NCBI GenBank assembly: GCA_014193395.1
Contig: BJHT01000036.1
Coordinates: 1 to 35,980 of the forward strand
Direction of reading: 5' to 3'
Length of the DNA stretch: 35,980 nucleotides
DNA from: Verrucomicrobiota bacterium
GTDB lineage: Bacteria; Verrucomicrobiota; Verrucomicrobiia; Limisphaerales; BJHT01
The first letter of the stretch is position 1, and each line of letters starts with the position of its first letter. Under the pieces are notes generated by a model that was not told the origin of the DNA, searched no databases, and was given only the letters and a program-made list of their open reading frames with translations. Shown piece after piece: positions 25,077-33,175 of this stretch. A program made the position numbers and the translations under genes.

Positions 25077-26123
25077 TCACCCGCCGCGCGCCGCCGTCGC
25101 GCCCGCTTCCGCCGCCGCAATCTGCCGCGTGATCTCAAACGCCAGATCAAGCGCCTGCTTGGCCGAAGCGCCGCTCACCTTGGGCGTCTGGCGTTCGCGC
25201 ACGCACTCGACGAAGTGCGCGAGTTCGAGCTTGAGCGGCTCGTCTTTTTCAATCGGCACCGGTTCGCGCACGATGCGTTTGCCGGCGAATTCGCTGACGA
25301 TGGTGCTGTCCCGCGCGGCGAGCAATTTCTTGAGCAGCGAACTTTCCTCCTCGCCGTCGCGCGCGATGCGATAGATGAAGCCTTCCTGCGCACGATAATC
25401 GAGCGAGATGTAACTCGGCTGCGCGCCGCCGCTGAAGACGCGAATCTTGCGCATCCGCTCGGGACTCACGCGGCTGGCGGTGAGGTTCGCCACGCAGCCG
25501 TTGGCGAAGCGCAGGCGCGCGTTGGCGATGTCCTCCGATTTGCTCAACACCGGAATGCCCACGGCATCCACGCTCACCACGGGCGATTTCACGAAGGCCA
25601 GCAGCACGTCGAGATCGTGGATCATCAGGTCCAGCACCACGCCGATGTCGGTGCTGCGCGCGGGATACGGCGAGAGGCGGTGCGTCTCGATGAAGCGCGG
25701 CTCGGTCGCCACCTGCTGGAGATAAGTGAAGACGGGATTGAAGCGTTCGACGTGGCCGACCTGGAGCACCAGGCCGCGTTGCTGCGCGAGTTGGACGAGT
25801 TCCGCCGCCTGCGCGGTGTTGTCGGTCATGGGCTTCTCCACGAGCACGTGCCGGCCAAGGATGAGCAGTTGCCGGGCAAGATCGAAATGCGTGGTCGTGG
25901 GTGTGACGATGCTCAGAGCGTCGCTGGCGGCGGCGATCTCCGCGAGCGAACCGAAAACGCGGACGCGGTGTTTTTCCGCCACGCGCGCGGCGTGCTCGGG
26001 GTTCACATCGTAGATCCCGACGAACTCCACCGCGCCCGCCGCGGCCAGCGCGGCATAGAGCCGCGCGTGTTCCTTCCCCAACGAACCAGTTCCCAACACG
26101 GCGACGCGAAGCAGTGATGACAT
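25077..26123 (-). CDS. Gfo/Idh/MocA family NAD(P)-dependent oxidoreductase
   Basis: ATG 26123 gives 348 residues; the frame stays open far upstream but that part is shadow. The N-terminal Rossmann fold has VAVLGTGSLGKEHARLY (GxGxxG), then TPTTTHFDLA and the EKP motif HVLVEKPMTDN with the catalytic Lys. The C-terminal domain has GHVERFNPVF and LDLMIHDLDVLLAF (catalytic His region). The family oxidises or reduces sugars and sugar nucleotides. Next to lpxB, one possible role is 3-dehydrogenation of UDP-GlcNAc, as by GnnA for amide-linked lipid A, but a GnnB-type DegT aminotransferase is not in the window, so this stays an inference. Confidence 0.9.
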   Translation of the reverse strand: MSSLLRVAVLGTGSLGKEHARLYAALAAAGAVEFVGIYDVNPEHAARVAEKHRVRVFGSLAEIAAASDALSIVTPTTTHFDLARQLLILGRHVLVEKPMTDNTAQAAELVQLAQQRGLVLQVGHVERFNPVFTYLQQVATEPRFIETHRLSPYPARSTDIGVVLDLMIHDLDVLLAFVKSPVVSVDAVGIPVLSKSEDIANARLRFANGCVANLTASRVSPERMRKIRVFSGGAQPSYISLDYRAQEGFIYRIARDGEEESSLLKKLLAARDSTIVSEFAGKRIVREPVPIEKDEPLKLELAHFVECVRERQTPKVSGASAKQALDLAFEITRQIAAAEAGATAARGG

Positions 26124-26189
26124 GCTGCCGGGTATCAAACGCGGGAAGCGCCCGGAAGAAAAGCCGGGGTTTTCGGCAGAGAAAGTCCG

Positions 26190-26292
26190 GTGCCGTAGGC
26201 GTCCTCGCCTGCGGGTTCGGGCAGCGTCTCGCCGCCCAGACCGACTCGGGGCGAGACGCCCCGAGAACTCGCAGGCGGGACGCCTGCGGTAC
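26190..26292. repeat. Palindromic GCAGGCGTC/GTCTCGCC element, full inverted repeat
   Basis: Left arm 26190-26240 (GCCGTAGGCGTCCTCGCCTG, then GCAGCGTCTCGCCGCCC). Right arm 26242-26292 is its imperfect reverse complement (GGGGCGAGACGCCCCGAG, then GCAGGCGGGACGCCTGCGGT). Arms are about 50 nt with almost no loop. The same family is at 27273-27369 and, as one arm, at 14233-14280. It lies between the divergent oxidoreductase and small-protein genes. Confidence 0.85.
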
Positions 26293-26534
26293 CCAGGCGC
26301 AATCGGCGCGCTGGGGACAGCCCCGCCCGACCATCGACCGACCGCCAGGCCGCCGGTCCAAATCTGCCGCCCGCACATGCAACCGACACAGGAAGCGGCA
26401 AGTTCTTCCGCCGACGAATCGGGAAAGCCCGCCGGTTGCGCCGTTTTCCCCCATTTTCCACACGGCATTCGCACGGCACACGCGTTGCTAACTCCATCAG
26501 TCGCGAGTTTTAACCAATCAATCTGAGCCTTTGT
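26293..26534. other. Divergent gap upstream of small coiled-coil-like gene
   Basis: No gene seen. It presumably holds promoters for the minus-strand oxidoreductase/lpxB pair and for the plus-strand gene at 26535. AT-rich GTTTTAACCAATCAATC lies just before the latter. Confidence 0.4.
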
Positions 26535-27065
26535 ATGTCCGCCAAAGAAGCCGTCAGCGTCGAGAATGCGTGGGAAAAAGTAGTCGCCAAATACCGCGAG
26601 GTCTGTGTGCTGCGACGCGAGTCCAAACTGGCCGAGTCGGAGCGGGTTTTGAAAGACGAGCTGCCAGGGGTGATCGCCGCCTGGTCCGCTGCCAATCCCC
26701 AGCCCATCGCCGTCAAGAAGACCGAGCTGGAGGCCATGTTCGCCATGGAACGCAAACGCGTGGATGAAACGCGGATGCTCCAGCGCATGCTCACCGCCCA
26801 GATGAACGAGCAGATGCTGCCGGCCATGCACGCGCGGGTCGCCGAGGAAGTGAGAAACCATTTCGCCGAGCAGATGCGCAGTTTCCAACTGGCCGCCACC
26901 GCCGAGGGCAAAGGCGCAGCGCGCACCGTCGCATCCATGACGCCCGATAATTTCACAGCGCCGCTCAACGCCGCCACTCTGGGCGCCGGGGCGCTGGGCC
27001 TTCCGCTGCCAGCCGCGCTGCCGACGCGGCGCAAGCCCAACTTCAATCTGGCCCGCGTTTCCTGA
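26535..27065 (+). CDS. Hypothetical soluble, helix-rich protein
   Basis: ATG 26535 gives 176 residues with no signal peptide or membrane helix. The first 125 residues are rich in Glu, Lys, Arg, Met and Ala and look fully helical, probably coiled coil (NAWEKVVAKYREVCVLRRES, LEAMFAMERKRVDETRML, MHARVAEEVRNHFAEQM). The last 40 are Ala/Pro/Leu-rich and end in RRKPNFNLARVS. I do not recognise a family. Coding is supported by composition, a clean start after an AT-rich leader, and the absence of a better frame. Its neighbours give no functional clue. Confidence 0.7.
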   Translation: MSAKEAVSVENAWEKVVAKYREVCVLRRESKLAESERVLKDELPGVIAAWSAANPQPIAVKKTELEAMFAMERKRVDETRMLQRMLTAQMNEQMLPAMHARVAEEVRNHFAEQMRSFQLAATAEGKGAARTVASMTPDNFTAPLNAATLGAGALGLPLPAALPTRRKPNFNLARVS

Positions 27066-27632
27066 GCCGGCGCGCGGCAGGGATTTAGGCGTGCCGCGGA
27101 CGGCCCCCGCCACAGCCGCCGCGAACTCGCCATGCCTGGCGCTTCTCATTAACAGCCGGCTTCCCAGCGGGTGTGAAAACGGCCGCCCGCTCGCAGCCGC
27201 CAACGTGAGGAGGTGGAATTCCCGGCACTTCGCGTGGGTTCCCGCCGCCTGCCACGTACGTGCGCGCCGGAACCGCAGGCGTCTCACCTTCGAGTTTGCG
27301 AGACGTCTCGCCCCGAGTTGGAACGGGCGGCGAGACGTCGCCCGAACTCGCACGCTGGAACGACTGCGGCACCCTGAACTCGGCCCACCCGCTCGCCGCT
27401 GAGCACGTTGGGCCGCTGCTGCCCCGGTGCGGTGCTCGGACATTCTTCAGGTCGGCGGCTACCGACGTCCCGTGGAGCATTCACGCAGTCGGTGAAGCCG
27501 GGTGCGAATGAGATGGTGGAATCGGCTCCAAGCGGCCGAGCTGCGCCCGGAAGAAACCGTGCCTGCGGAAGACGAATTGATTTCGCGCCCTCGGAGATTC
27601 AGGCTCGCTCCGCACAGACCAACCGCCCGGCC
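27066..27632. other. Intergenic region with palindromic repeat, no gene seen
   Basis: 567 nt. It contains a GCAGGCGTC-family element (27273-27369). I see no convincing gene; open frames here are GC-driven. Confidence 0.5.
27273..27369. repeat. Palindromic GCAGGCGTC/GTCTCGCC element, diverged copy
   Basis: Left arm CCGCAGGCGTCTCACC...GAGACGTCTCGCCCCGAGTT; right arm GGGCGGCGAGACGTCGCCCG...CGACTGCGG is its imperfect reverse complement. Same family as 26190-26292. Confidence 0.7.
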
Positions 27633-27936
27633 ATGAGCTTGAAACCCGTCAACCGCGAACACATCTACCTCGTCGATGACGGCACCGAGGCGCACCGCGC
27701 CGGGCGCAACCGTTTCGTCGTCGGCTGCATTCTCCGCAACGCCGCCGCGGCCGATCCCGCCGTGCCGAATCTGAAGCTCGGCCAGAAACCGTGGCAGCGC
27801 TTCACCCAGCGCCATTCCGCCGCGATCGACGTGCAGGCCGAAGCCAATCTCCTCGTCGCCAACAACCGCCTGCCTGATCAACCACGCCAACGCCCGCCTC
27901 GGAACCAACACCAACTGTACCCTCGAATCCGCCTGA
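27633..27936 (+). pseudogene. Small gene with probable frameshift near 27871
   Basis: ATG 27633 begins a plausible cytoplasmic protein (MSLKPVNREHIYLVDDGTEA, then FVVGCILRNAAA and PWQRFTQRHSAAIDVQAEAN) up to NLLVANNRL. After about 27870 the original frame turns into Pro/Arg-rich and then repeat-derived sequence. The frame from CTG 27874 reads LINHANARLGTNTNCTLESA and stops at TGA 27934-27936. This suggests a single-base indel in CGCCTGCCTG. Without the indel the product would be about 100 residues. I do not recognise the family. If the sequence is correct, the gene is broken; alternatively it is a sequencing error. Confidence 0.5.
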
Positions 27937-27939
27937 CCC

Positions 27940-28087
27940 CACGCGCCCCATTCGCCATTCCCGATTTTCTTTTCCCAAATTCGCCACTCGAAATTCTCCA
28001 TTCTCAATTCCCCCTTCCCCCTTCCCATTCCGCAAATTCGTCACTCGAAATTCTCCATTCAAAATTCCCCACTCACCCTTCCCCGCC
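27940..28087. repeat. Degenerate 7-nt-period repeats before the aminotransferase gene
   Basis: Units such as CCATTCGCCATTCCCGATTT, CACTCGAAATTCTCCATTC (present twice, near 27985 and 28041) and CCCCCTTCCCCCTTCCCATT run up to 3-5 nt from the start codon at 28088. Confidence 0.75.
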
Positions 28088-29221
28088 ATGATTGATCCTC
28101 TCCGCCGCGCCCAAGATTTCCCCGCGCTCTCCTCCCTCTGCTACCTCAACACCGCCGCCGAAAGCATCCCGCCCACCTGCGTCGGCGAAGCGCTGCAAGA
28201 CTACTGGCGCGACAAACTGCTCGGCATGAAAGGCCGCGACGGCCACTACGCCCGCGCCGAGCAATGCCGCGAAATCGCCGCGCGCACGCTCGGCCTCACA
28301 CCCGCGGAAGTCGCCTTCTGCTCATGCAGCGCCGAGGCCTACAACCTCCTCGCCACCGCCGTCGAGCTGCGCCCCGGCGACGAAGTGCTCATCAGCGATC
28401 TCGACTTTCCATCGGGGGCAACGCCGTGGCTCGCGAACCAGCGCCGGCACACCGTGCGCGTGTGGCGCAACCGCGAGGGCCAGCTTGAAACGCACGATCT
28501 GCCGCCGCTCCTCAACGCCCGCACGCGCCTCGTGCAGGTCTCGCTCGTGAGCTTCTACAACGGCCAGCGCCTTGACTGGCGGCCCTTCCACGACACCGTG
28601 CGCCGCTACGCACCCAACGCCCTCATCGCCGTCGATGTCACGCAGGCGCTCGGCCGCTTCCCGCTCGATTGCCGCGACGCCGATTGCATTATCTCCAGCA
28701 CGCATAAGTGGGTCCTCGGCATCCACGGCGGCTGCATCATCGGCATCCCGCAGGCGCGCGCCGCCGAACTCACGACCCGCGCGGGCGGCTGGTTTCATCT
28801 GGAAAATGCTTTCGACGCCGACCGCTTCGAGCGCGTCGCCGTGAAGAAAGGCGCGGCGAGCTGGGCCACGGGGATGCCGAATTTTGCCGCCATCTACGCG
28901 CTCAACGCCTCGCTCCGTTACCTCGCCGACATCGGCATCGAGAACATTGCGCGCCACGCCGACCCGCTCACTGAGCGCGCCTATCAAGGGCTGCAAAATC
29001 TCGGTGTGAAACTCATGGCCCCGTGGTCGCGCAAGAATCCCTCCGGCATCATGGCCTTCCGCCATCCGCGCACGGCCGAGATTTACGCCGCGCTCGACCG
29101 CGAAAATATCCACGTCATGCACCACGCCGGCCGCCTCCGCGTGGCCATCCACGGCTACACCACGGCGGCGGATGTGGAGCATTTCCTGAGCACGATGGAG
29201 AAGGCGCTGGGGGCGGGGTGA
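28088..29221 (+). CDS. Class V aminotransferase (PLP enzyme, cysteine-desulfurase-like)
   Basis: ATG 28088 gives 377 residues. Fold-type I PLP enzyme of the class V family: N-terminal CYLNTAAESIPPTCVGEAL, substrate/PLP region EVAFCSCSAEAYNLLATAVE, DEVLISDLDFPSG, cofactor Asp in LIAVDVTQALGRFPLD, and the PLP lysine in IISSTHKWVLGIHGG. The C-terminal domain ends with HHAGRLRVAIHGYTTAADVE, where the Arg-containing motif is typical. It resembles the CsdA/NifS/isopenicillin-epimerase group more than phosphoserine aminotransferases; no Cys loop typical of sulfur transfer is evident, so the substrate is open. It is read directly after a long repeat block and may have its own promoter there. Confidence 0.9.
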   Translation: MIDPLRRAQDFPALSSLCYLNTAAESIPPTCVGEALQDYWRDKLLGMKGRDGHYARAEQCREIAARTLGLTPAEVAFCSCSAEAYNLLATAVELRPGDEVLISDLDFPSGATPWLANQRRHTVRVWRNREGQLETHDLPPLLNARTRLVQVSLVSFYNGQRLDWRPFHDTVRRYAPNALIAVDVTQALGRFPLDCRDADCIISSTHKWVLGIHGGCIIGIPQARAAELTTRAGGWFHLENAFDADRFERVAVKKGAASWATGMPNFAAIYALNASLRYLADIGIENIARHADPLTERAYQGLQNLGVKLMAPWSRKNPSGIMAFRHPRTAEIYAALDRENIHVMHHAGRLRVAIHGYTTAADVEHFLSTMEKALGAG

Positions 29222-29232
29222 GCGTTGGGAAG

Positions 29233-29424
29233 AAAGCTCAAAGTTCAAAGCTCAAAGCTCAAGGGAAGCACCAAGGACCAAGTTCCACGGCCATCGGGCG
29301 AGGTTCGGCCAGCCGCAGCGGCAAAGGTTGCCGTGCAGGTCGTGAAACAACCACCGAAGCGATCCCATTGGAATGTTGGCGCTTGGTCATTCCCTTGAGC
29401 TTTGAGCTTTGAACTTGGAGCTTT
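29233..29424. repeat. Inverted repeat with 35-nt heptameric arms (TTTGAGC)
   Basis: Arms 29233-29267 (AAAGCTCAAAGTTCAAAGCT...) and 29390-29424 (...TTGAGCTTTGAACTTGGAGC) are reverse complements at 34 of 35 positions. Each is built of 7-nt units. The 122-nt interior has no gene. A degraded right-arm relative (TTCCTTGAGCTTCGAGC) appears near 30270. Confidence 0.88.
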
Positions 29425-29473
29425 TTCTCCGCCAACCTTGCTTGCGCGGCGGCGTCTCCCCATGCTCGCGCCC

Positions 29474-30031
29474 ATGATTACACTGATCGTCGGCACCAAT
29501 CGTCCGGGCAGCAACTCGCGGAAAATCGCGGCGCACATTGAGCAAATCTACGCGGGCCTGAAGGTGCCGTTGAACGTCCTCGACCTCGCCCGGCTGCCCA
29601 TCGATGTCTTCCTGCCGCAGGCGTATGCGGAGAAACCGGCGGCCTTCCAGCCCTTCAGCGATGCGGTGCTCGCCGCCGATGGCCTCGTCGTCGTGACGCC
29701 CGAATACAACGGCGGCATGCCCGGCGTGCTCAAATATTTCATCGATATGCTGAAGTTCCCCGAGAGCTTCCAGAGCCGCCCGGTCTGCTTCGTCGGGGTC
29801 GCCGCCGGCGTGTGGGGCGCGCTGCGACCGGTCGAGCAGTTGCAGCAGATTTTCGGCTATCGCAATGCGTTCCTCTACCCTGAGCGCGTCTTCCTCCCCG
29901 GCATCGGCGGTCTGCTCGACGACGCCGGTCGCCTGAAAGATCCCGAGCTGCTCGGCCGCCTGCAAAAGCAGGCCGCGGGCTTCGTGGACTTCGTGGAAAA
30001 GGTGAAGGGCGTGCCGCAGCGCGTGGCGTAG
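29474..30031 (+). CDS. NADPH-dependent FMN reductase family protein
   Basis: Start at ATG 29474 (ATG 29462 also possible), giving 185 residues. Flavodoxin-like fold: FMN-phosphate loop ITLIVGTNRPGSNSRKIA (residues 2-19) and the family signature VVVTPEYNGGMPGVLKYFID (about 76-95). These proteins reduce free or bound FMN, quinones, azo compounds or chromate with NAD(P)H. The physiological acceptor cannot be read. Length is normal. The start is 50 nt after the long inverted repeat, so the repeat lies in its leader or promoter. Confidence 0.9.
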   Translation: MITLIVGTNRPGSNSRKIAAHIEQIYAGLKVPLNVLDLARLPIDVFLPQAYAEKPAAFQPFSDAVLAADGLVVVTPEYNGGMPGVLKYFIDMLKFPESFQSRPVCFVGVAAGVWGALRPVEQLQQIFGYRNAFLYPERVFLPGIGGLLDDAGRLKDPELLGRLQKQAAGFVDFVEKVKGVPQRVA

Positions 30032-30147
30032 CCCAGGGCACGCAACCCTTCGCTGAAACTGAGCGCCGCCGCTGTAGAGAGCGCACGCGGCCCGCGTGCT
30101 GGTTTGAGCGGCCCGTCCAAAGCCTCGCTCCCCACACTGCCTTTCTC

Positions 30148-30186
30148 GCCCGCCGAAAAGTTAGTGGAACGGAGTTTTCGGCGGGC
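30148..30186. repeat. Perfect 12-bp hairpin in intergenic DNA
   Basis: GCCCGCCGAAAA (30148-30159) and TTTTCGGCGGGC (30175-30186) around a 15-nt loop, about 120 nt after the reductase stop. It has a T-run inside the stem but none after it, so a terminator is unlikely. Confidence 0.65.
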
Positions 30187-30364
30187 CGCCGGTACCAGCA
30201 CACCGGCGGCGTGCGCTTCCCGGCGCGCTCCCCGCTGAAGCGCCGACACCGTCTTGGCCCTGGCTGCTTTCCTTGAGCTTCGAGCGTTATCCGTGGAGCT
30301 TCCGCCCCGTGCTTTTCCTTCGCCCCGATTCGCAAACCTGAAATGCTCGCCCGCAACATCGCCC

Positions 30365-31204
30365 ATGCTAACCCCGCTCGAACCCGCCCACCGCACCGCT
30401 CTCTCGCTCGCCGTGCTCGTCGTGTTGCTCGCGTGGGAAACCGCCGCACCCTACTTCCCGCTCTTCGCCCGCGCCCCGCGCGAGCGCCTTCCGCACGGCG
30501 CGCGCAATATTTTCCTCGGCCTCCTCAACGCCTTGCTCACCGCCACCGTTTTCACCTTTGCATGGCGCGCCGTCGCCGACTGGACCGCTGCCCATTCCTT
30601 CGGCGTCCTCAACTGGTTGCCGCTCACCGGCTGGCCCCGCCTCGCCGCCGCCATCCTCCTCTTCGATGCCTGGATGTACGCGTGGCACCGGCTCGCCCAT
30701 CGCGTCCCCTTCCTCTGGAATTTTCATAGAACCCACCACACCGACGCCCACATGGATGTCACCACCGCCAACCGCTTCCATATTGGCGAAATCATCGCGT
30801 CCTCGATCCTTCGCGTTCCCGTCCTCGCACTGCTCGGACTCAGCCTCCCCGAACTCGCCCTCTACGAAACCCTCCTGTTCACCACCGTCCAGTTGCAACA
30901 CGCCAACATCAGCCTCGGACCGCGCCTCGACCGCTGCCTGCGCATCCTCTTCGTCACGCCCTTCATCCACAAAGTCCACCACTCCCGCTGGCAGCCCGAG
31001 ACCGACTCCAACTACAGCTCTTTCCTCTCCATCTGGGACCGCCTCTTCCGCACCCTCCGCCTCCGCGACGACCCGCACACGATTGAATTCGGCCTCGCCG
31101 AATTCGACGCCCCGCACCACCACACCCTCCGCGGCCTCTTCTCCACGCCCCACATCCACCCCGCCAAACCCACCTCTGTAGGAGACGACGTAAGGAGACT
31201 CTAA
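30365..31204 (+). CDS. Membrane sterol desaturase / fatty acid hydroxylase family protein
   Basis: ATG 30365 gives 279 residues: four or more membrane helices and a di-iron histidine cluster. The histidine motifs are WHRLAHRVPFLWNFHRTHH (HRLAH, HRTHH) and HKVHHSRWQPETDSNYS (HKVHH), with NRFHIGE and LQHANI between, as in the family. Such enzymes hydroxylate or desaturate lipid acyl chains or sterol-like lipids using O2. The C-terminal nine residues (SVGDDVRRL) are encoded by a dispersed 25-nt repeat, so the original C-terminus was probably replaced. Upstream is 330 nt of non-coding DNA with a hairpin. Confidence 0.9.
   Translation: MLTPLEPAHRTALSLAVLVVLLAWETAAPYFPLFARAPRERLPHGARNIFLGLLNALLTATVFTFAWRAVADWTAAHSFGVLNWLPLTGWPRLAAAILLFDAWMYAWHRLAHRVPFLWNFHRTHHTDAHMDVTTANRFHIGEIIASSILRVPVLALLGLSLPELALYETLLFTTVQLQHANISLGPRLDRCLRILFVTPFIHKVHHSRWQPETDSNYSSFLSIWDRLFRTLRLRDDPHTIEFGLAEFDAPHHHTLRGLFSTPHIHPAKPTSVGDDVRRL
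31177..31201. repeat. 25-nt dispersed repeat, copy 3, inside the hydroxylase gene end
   Basis: TGTAGGAGACGACGTAAGGA then GACTC; inverted relative to copies at 15420-15444 and 18430-18454. It lies in frame at the 3' end of the hydroxylase gene, and the stop codon comes immediately after (TAA 31202-31204). Confidence 0.78.
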
Positions 31205-31364
31205 CCCCCCCCGTCCCCTCCGCAGTGCCCCGCTCCCCGCCCGCTCCCGTCAAAACTCCGCCTCCCGAAAAACCCGGCCGAGATCAGAAAAACGCCGAGA
31301 AAAAAGCCGCCCTCTTTCTGCCCCCATTTTTCTGCCGCCCGTCCCCGCCCCGCCCCACTAATTA

Positions 31365-33143
31365 GTGTCGGGCGGTAATGGGGGAAAGCCCTGCAAACAT
31401 TGGTCTCGTCGGTTCTTTGCGGGTGCGAATGTGGAATCATTCTGCACAACTTTCCTGGTGTCTGCGCCGGATACCCCCCAACATTCGCGCCGCCAGCACC
31501 CTATGCGCCACGCTTTCCCCACCCAACCCGAACTGAACATCCTCCCCATCGAACAGATTCGCCTGCCGCTCACCAGCCGCGACGAACTGCCGCCCATCCT
31601 CGCCGGGCTCCAGTGGGTCTGGTCGCACCCCACGCTCAAAACCGAACTCTTCGCCCTGCTGGAAGCCAAGGTGCTCGCCGGCAAACAGGCCACCGGCCGC
31701 ACCGGCATGACCCTGTGGCAGATCCTGGTGCTGGGCGTCGTGCGCCTCGGGCTGGCCGCCGACTGGGACCGGATGGAACACCTGGCCCGCTATGACCTGC
31801 TCCTGCGCCAGATGCTCGGGCTGCCCCTCACCCCGTGGGGGCAGGAGCCCAAAGGCTTCGGCCACCAAACCCTGCGGGACAACGTCGCGCTGCTGGACCT
31901 CGACGTGCTCAAGGAAATCAGCGCGCGCATCGCCGCCGCCGGCCGCGCCGTGTTCGCCCCCACGCCCGCCGCCCCGCTGGCGCCGCTGGCGATCAAGGCG
32001 GACACCTACGTGCTGGAGACCGACGTTCACTTCCCCACCGACCTGAACCTGCTGTGGGACGCGGGCCGCAAATGCGTGGACCTGATCCTCAAATACCGCG
32101 ACCAGTTCGGCCACGACCTGCCCGGCTGGCGCAAGGGCAAGGAATGGCGGCGGCAGCTCAAAAACTGCGAACGCCCCGCCAGCCAGACCGTGTACCGCGG
32201 CGGCCCCAACAAAAGCGCCCGCGTCCACCGAGTGGTGCGGGAATATCTGACCGTGGGCCGCGCGCTGGCCGCCAAGATGGGGCCGAGCCTGCTGGACCTG
32301 TGCGACCAGGCGGTGAGCGTCGAGCGGTGGGAGGCGCTGGCCTACTTTCACGCGATGCTCGTCAAGCATCTGGACCTGGTGGACCGGCGGCTGCTGCAGG
32401 AGGAAACCATCCCGGCGTCCGAGAAGGTGTATTCCCTCTTCGAGCCGCACACCGAATGGAAGGCCAAAGGCAAGCAGCGCCCGGCGGTCGAACTGGGCCA
32501 TCCGTTGCTGCTCGCCTCCTGCCAGCACCAGTTGATCCACGACTTCGACGTGCCGGTGGGCGAACCGGACGTGGACCAGAGCGTGCCGCTGGCCGACCGG
32601 TTGCTGGCCCGCTACGGTGTCGGGAACATTGCCAGCCTCAGCTTCGACAAAGGCTTCACCCGCCGGACGGACCGGGAGCTGTTGAACCTGTACATTCCGA
32701 CCGTGGTGATGCCCAAGCGGGGGAAGAAGAACGCGGCGGAGACGGCCCAGGAACACGGGAAACCCTTTGTGGCCCTGCGCCATGCGCACAGCGCCGTCGA
32801 GAGCGAGATCAACAGCTTGGAACACCACGGCCTGGACCGGTGCCTGGACGTGGGGCCGCCGGCGTATCTGCGCTACGTGGGCTACGGCGTGATCAGCTAC
32901 AACCTGCATGTGATCGGTCGGGAACTGCTGACGCGGGAGTGGGAGCGAATCCAGCCCGTCCGGCTGGCGGCCTGACGCCACCTCGCCCCAACCGAAACGG
33001 CCAGTCCGACAGGAGCGGTGTCGCTAAAAACGGAGAATTTCGGTGATTTACCCGTCGCCGGAGGAAAAATCCGTCGCGCCCCGCCCGCGCACCCCTTCCT
33101 CCTCGCGCCCCGTTTCCGAAAATGCGCGTTTTCGGCCAGACAC
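31365..33143 (+). mobile_element. ISNCY-like insertion sequence with TAATTA target duplication
   Basis: Ends GTGTCGGGCGG (31365) and CGGCCAGACAC (to 33143) form imperfect terminal inverted repeats (GTGTC-x-GGC-x-G). They are flanked directly by TAATTA on both sides (31359-31364 and 33144-33149), which reads as a 6-bp target duplication. The duplication is palindromic, so the exact ends could be shifted. The element is about 1.78 kb with one transposase. Confidence 0.7.
31503..32975 (+). CDS. ISNCY-family transposase
   Basis: Start at ATG 31503, giving 490 residues. It recalls the ISNCY group: KADTYVLETDVHFPTDLNLL (about 161-180), DAGRKCVDLI, the basic KEWRRQLKNCERPASQTVYR stretch, KVYSLFEPHTEWKAKGK, then SLSFDKGFTR and the late SAVESEINSLEHHGLDRC. 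Acidic residues in TDVHFPTD, SFDKGF and VESEIN are candidates for a DDE-type catalytic triad. An open extension upstream to 31365 begins inside the terminal repeat. The gene is intact, so the element could be active. Confidence 0.85.
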   Translation: MRHAFPTQPELNILPIEQIRLPLTSRDELPPILAGLQWVWSHPTLKTELFALLEAKVLAGKQATGRTGMTLWQILVLGVVRLGLAADWDRMEHLARYDLLLRQMLGLPLTPWGQEPKGFGHQTLRDNVALLDLDVLKEISARIAAAGRAVFAPTPAAPLAPLAIKADTYVLETDVHFPTDLNLLWDAGRKCVDLILKYRDQFGHDLPGWRKGKEWRRQLKNCERPASQTVYRGGPNKSARVHRVVREYLTVGRALAAKMGPSLLDLCDQAVSVERWEALAYFHAMLVKHLDLVDRRLLQEETIPASEKVYSLFEPHTEWKAKGKQRPAVELGHPLLLASCQHQLIHDFDVPVGEPDVDQSVPLADRLLARYGVGNIASLSFDKGFTRRTDRELLNLYIPTVVMPKRGKKNAAETAQEHGKPFVALRHAHSAVESEINSLEHHGLDRCLDVGPPAYLRYVGYGVISYNLHVIGRELLTREWERIQPVRLAA

Positions 33144-33175
33144 TAATTACTCCTGAATAACAGAGTCGGAAGTTG

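Noticed and set aside
25077-27443. Extended oxidoreductase reading frame of nearly 800 codons
   Set aside because: Upstream of ATG 26123 the translation passes through palindromic repeats and opposite another gene; only the 348-residue part is a Gfo/Idh/MocA protein.
31437-32981. 514-codon minus-strand frame opposite the ISNCY transposase
   Set aside because: Val/Gln/Ala-rich shadow; the plus strand has clear transposase motifs.
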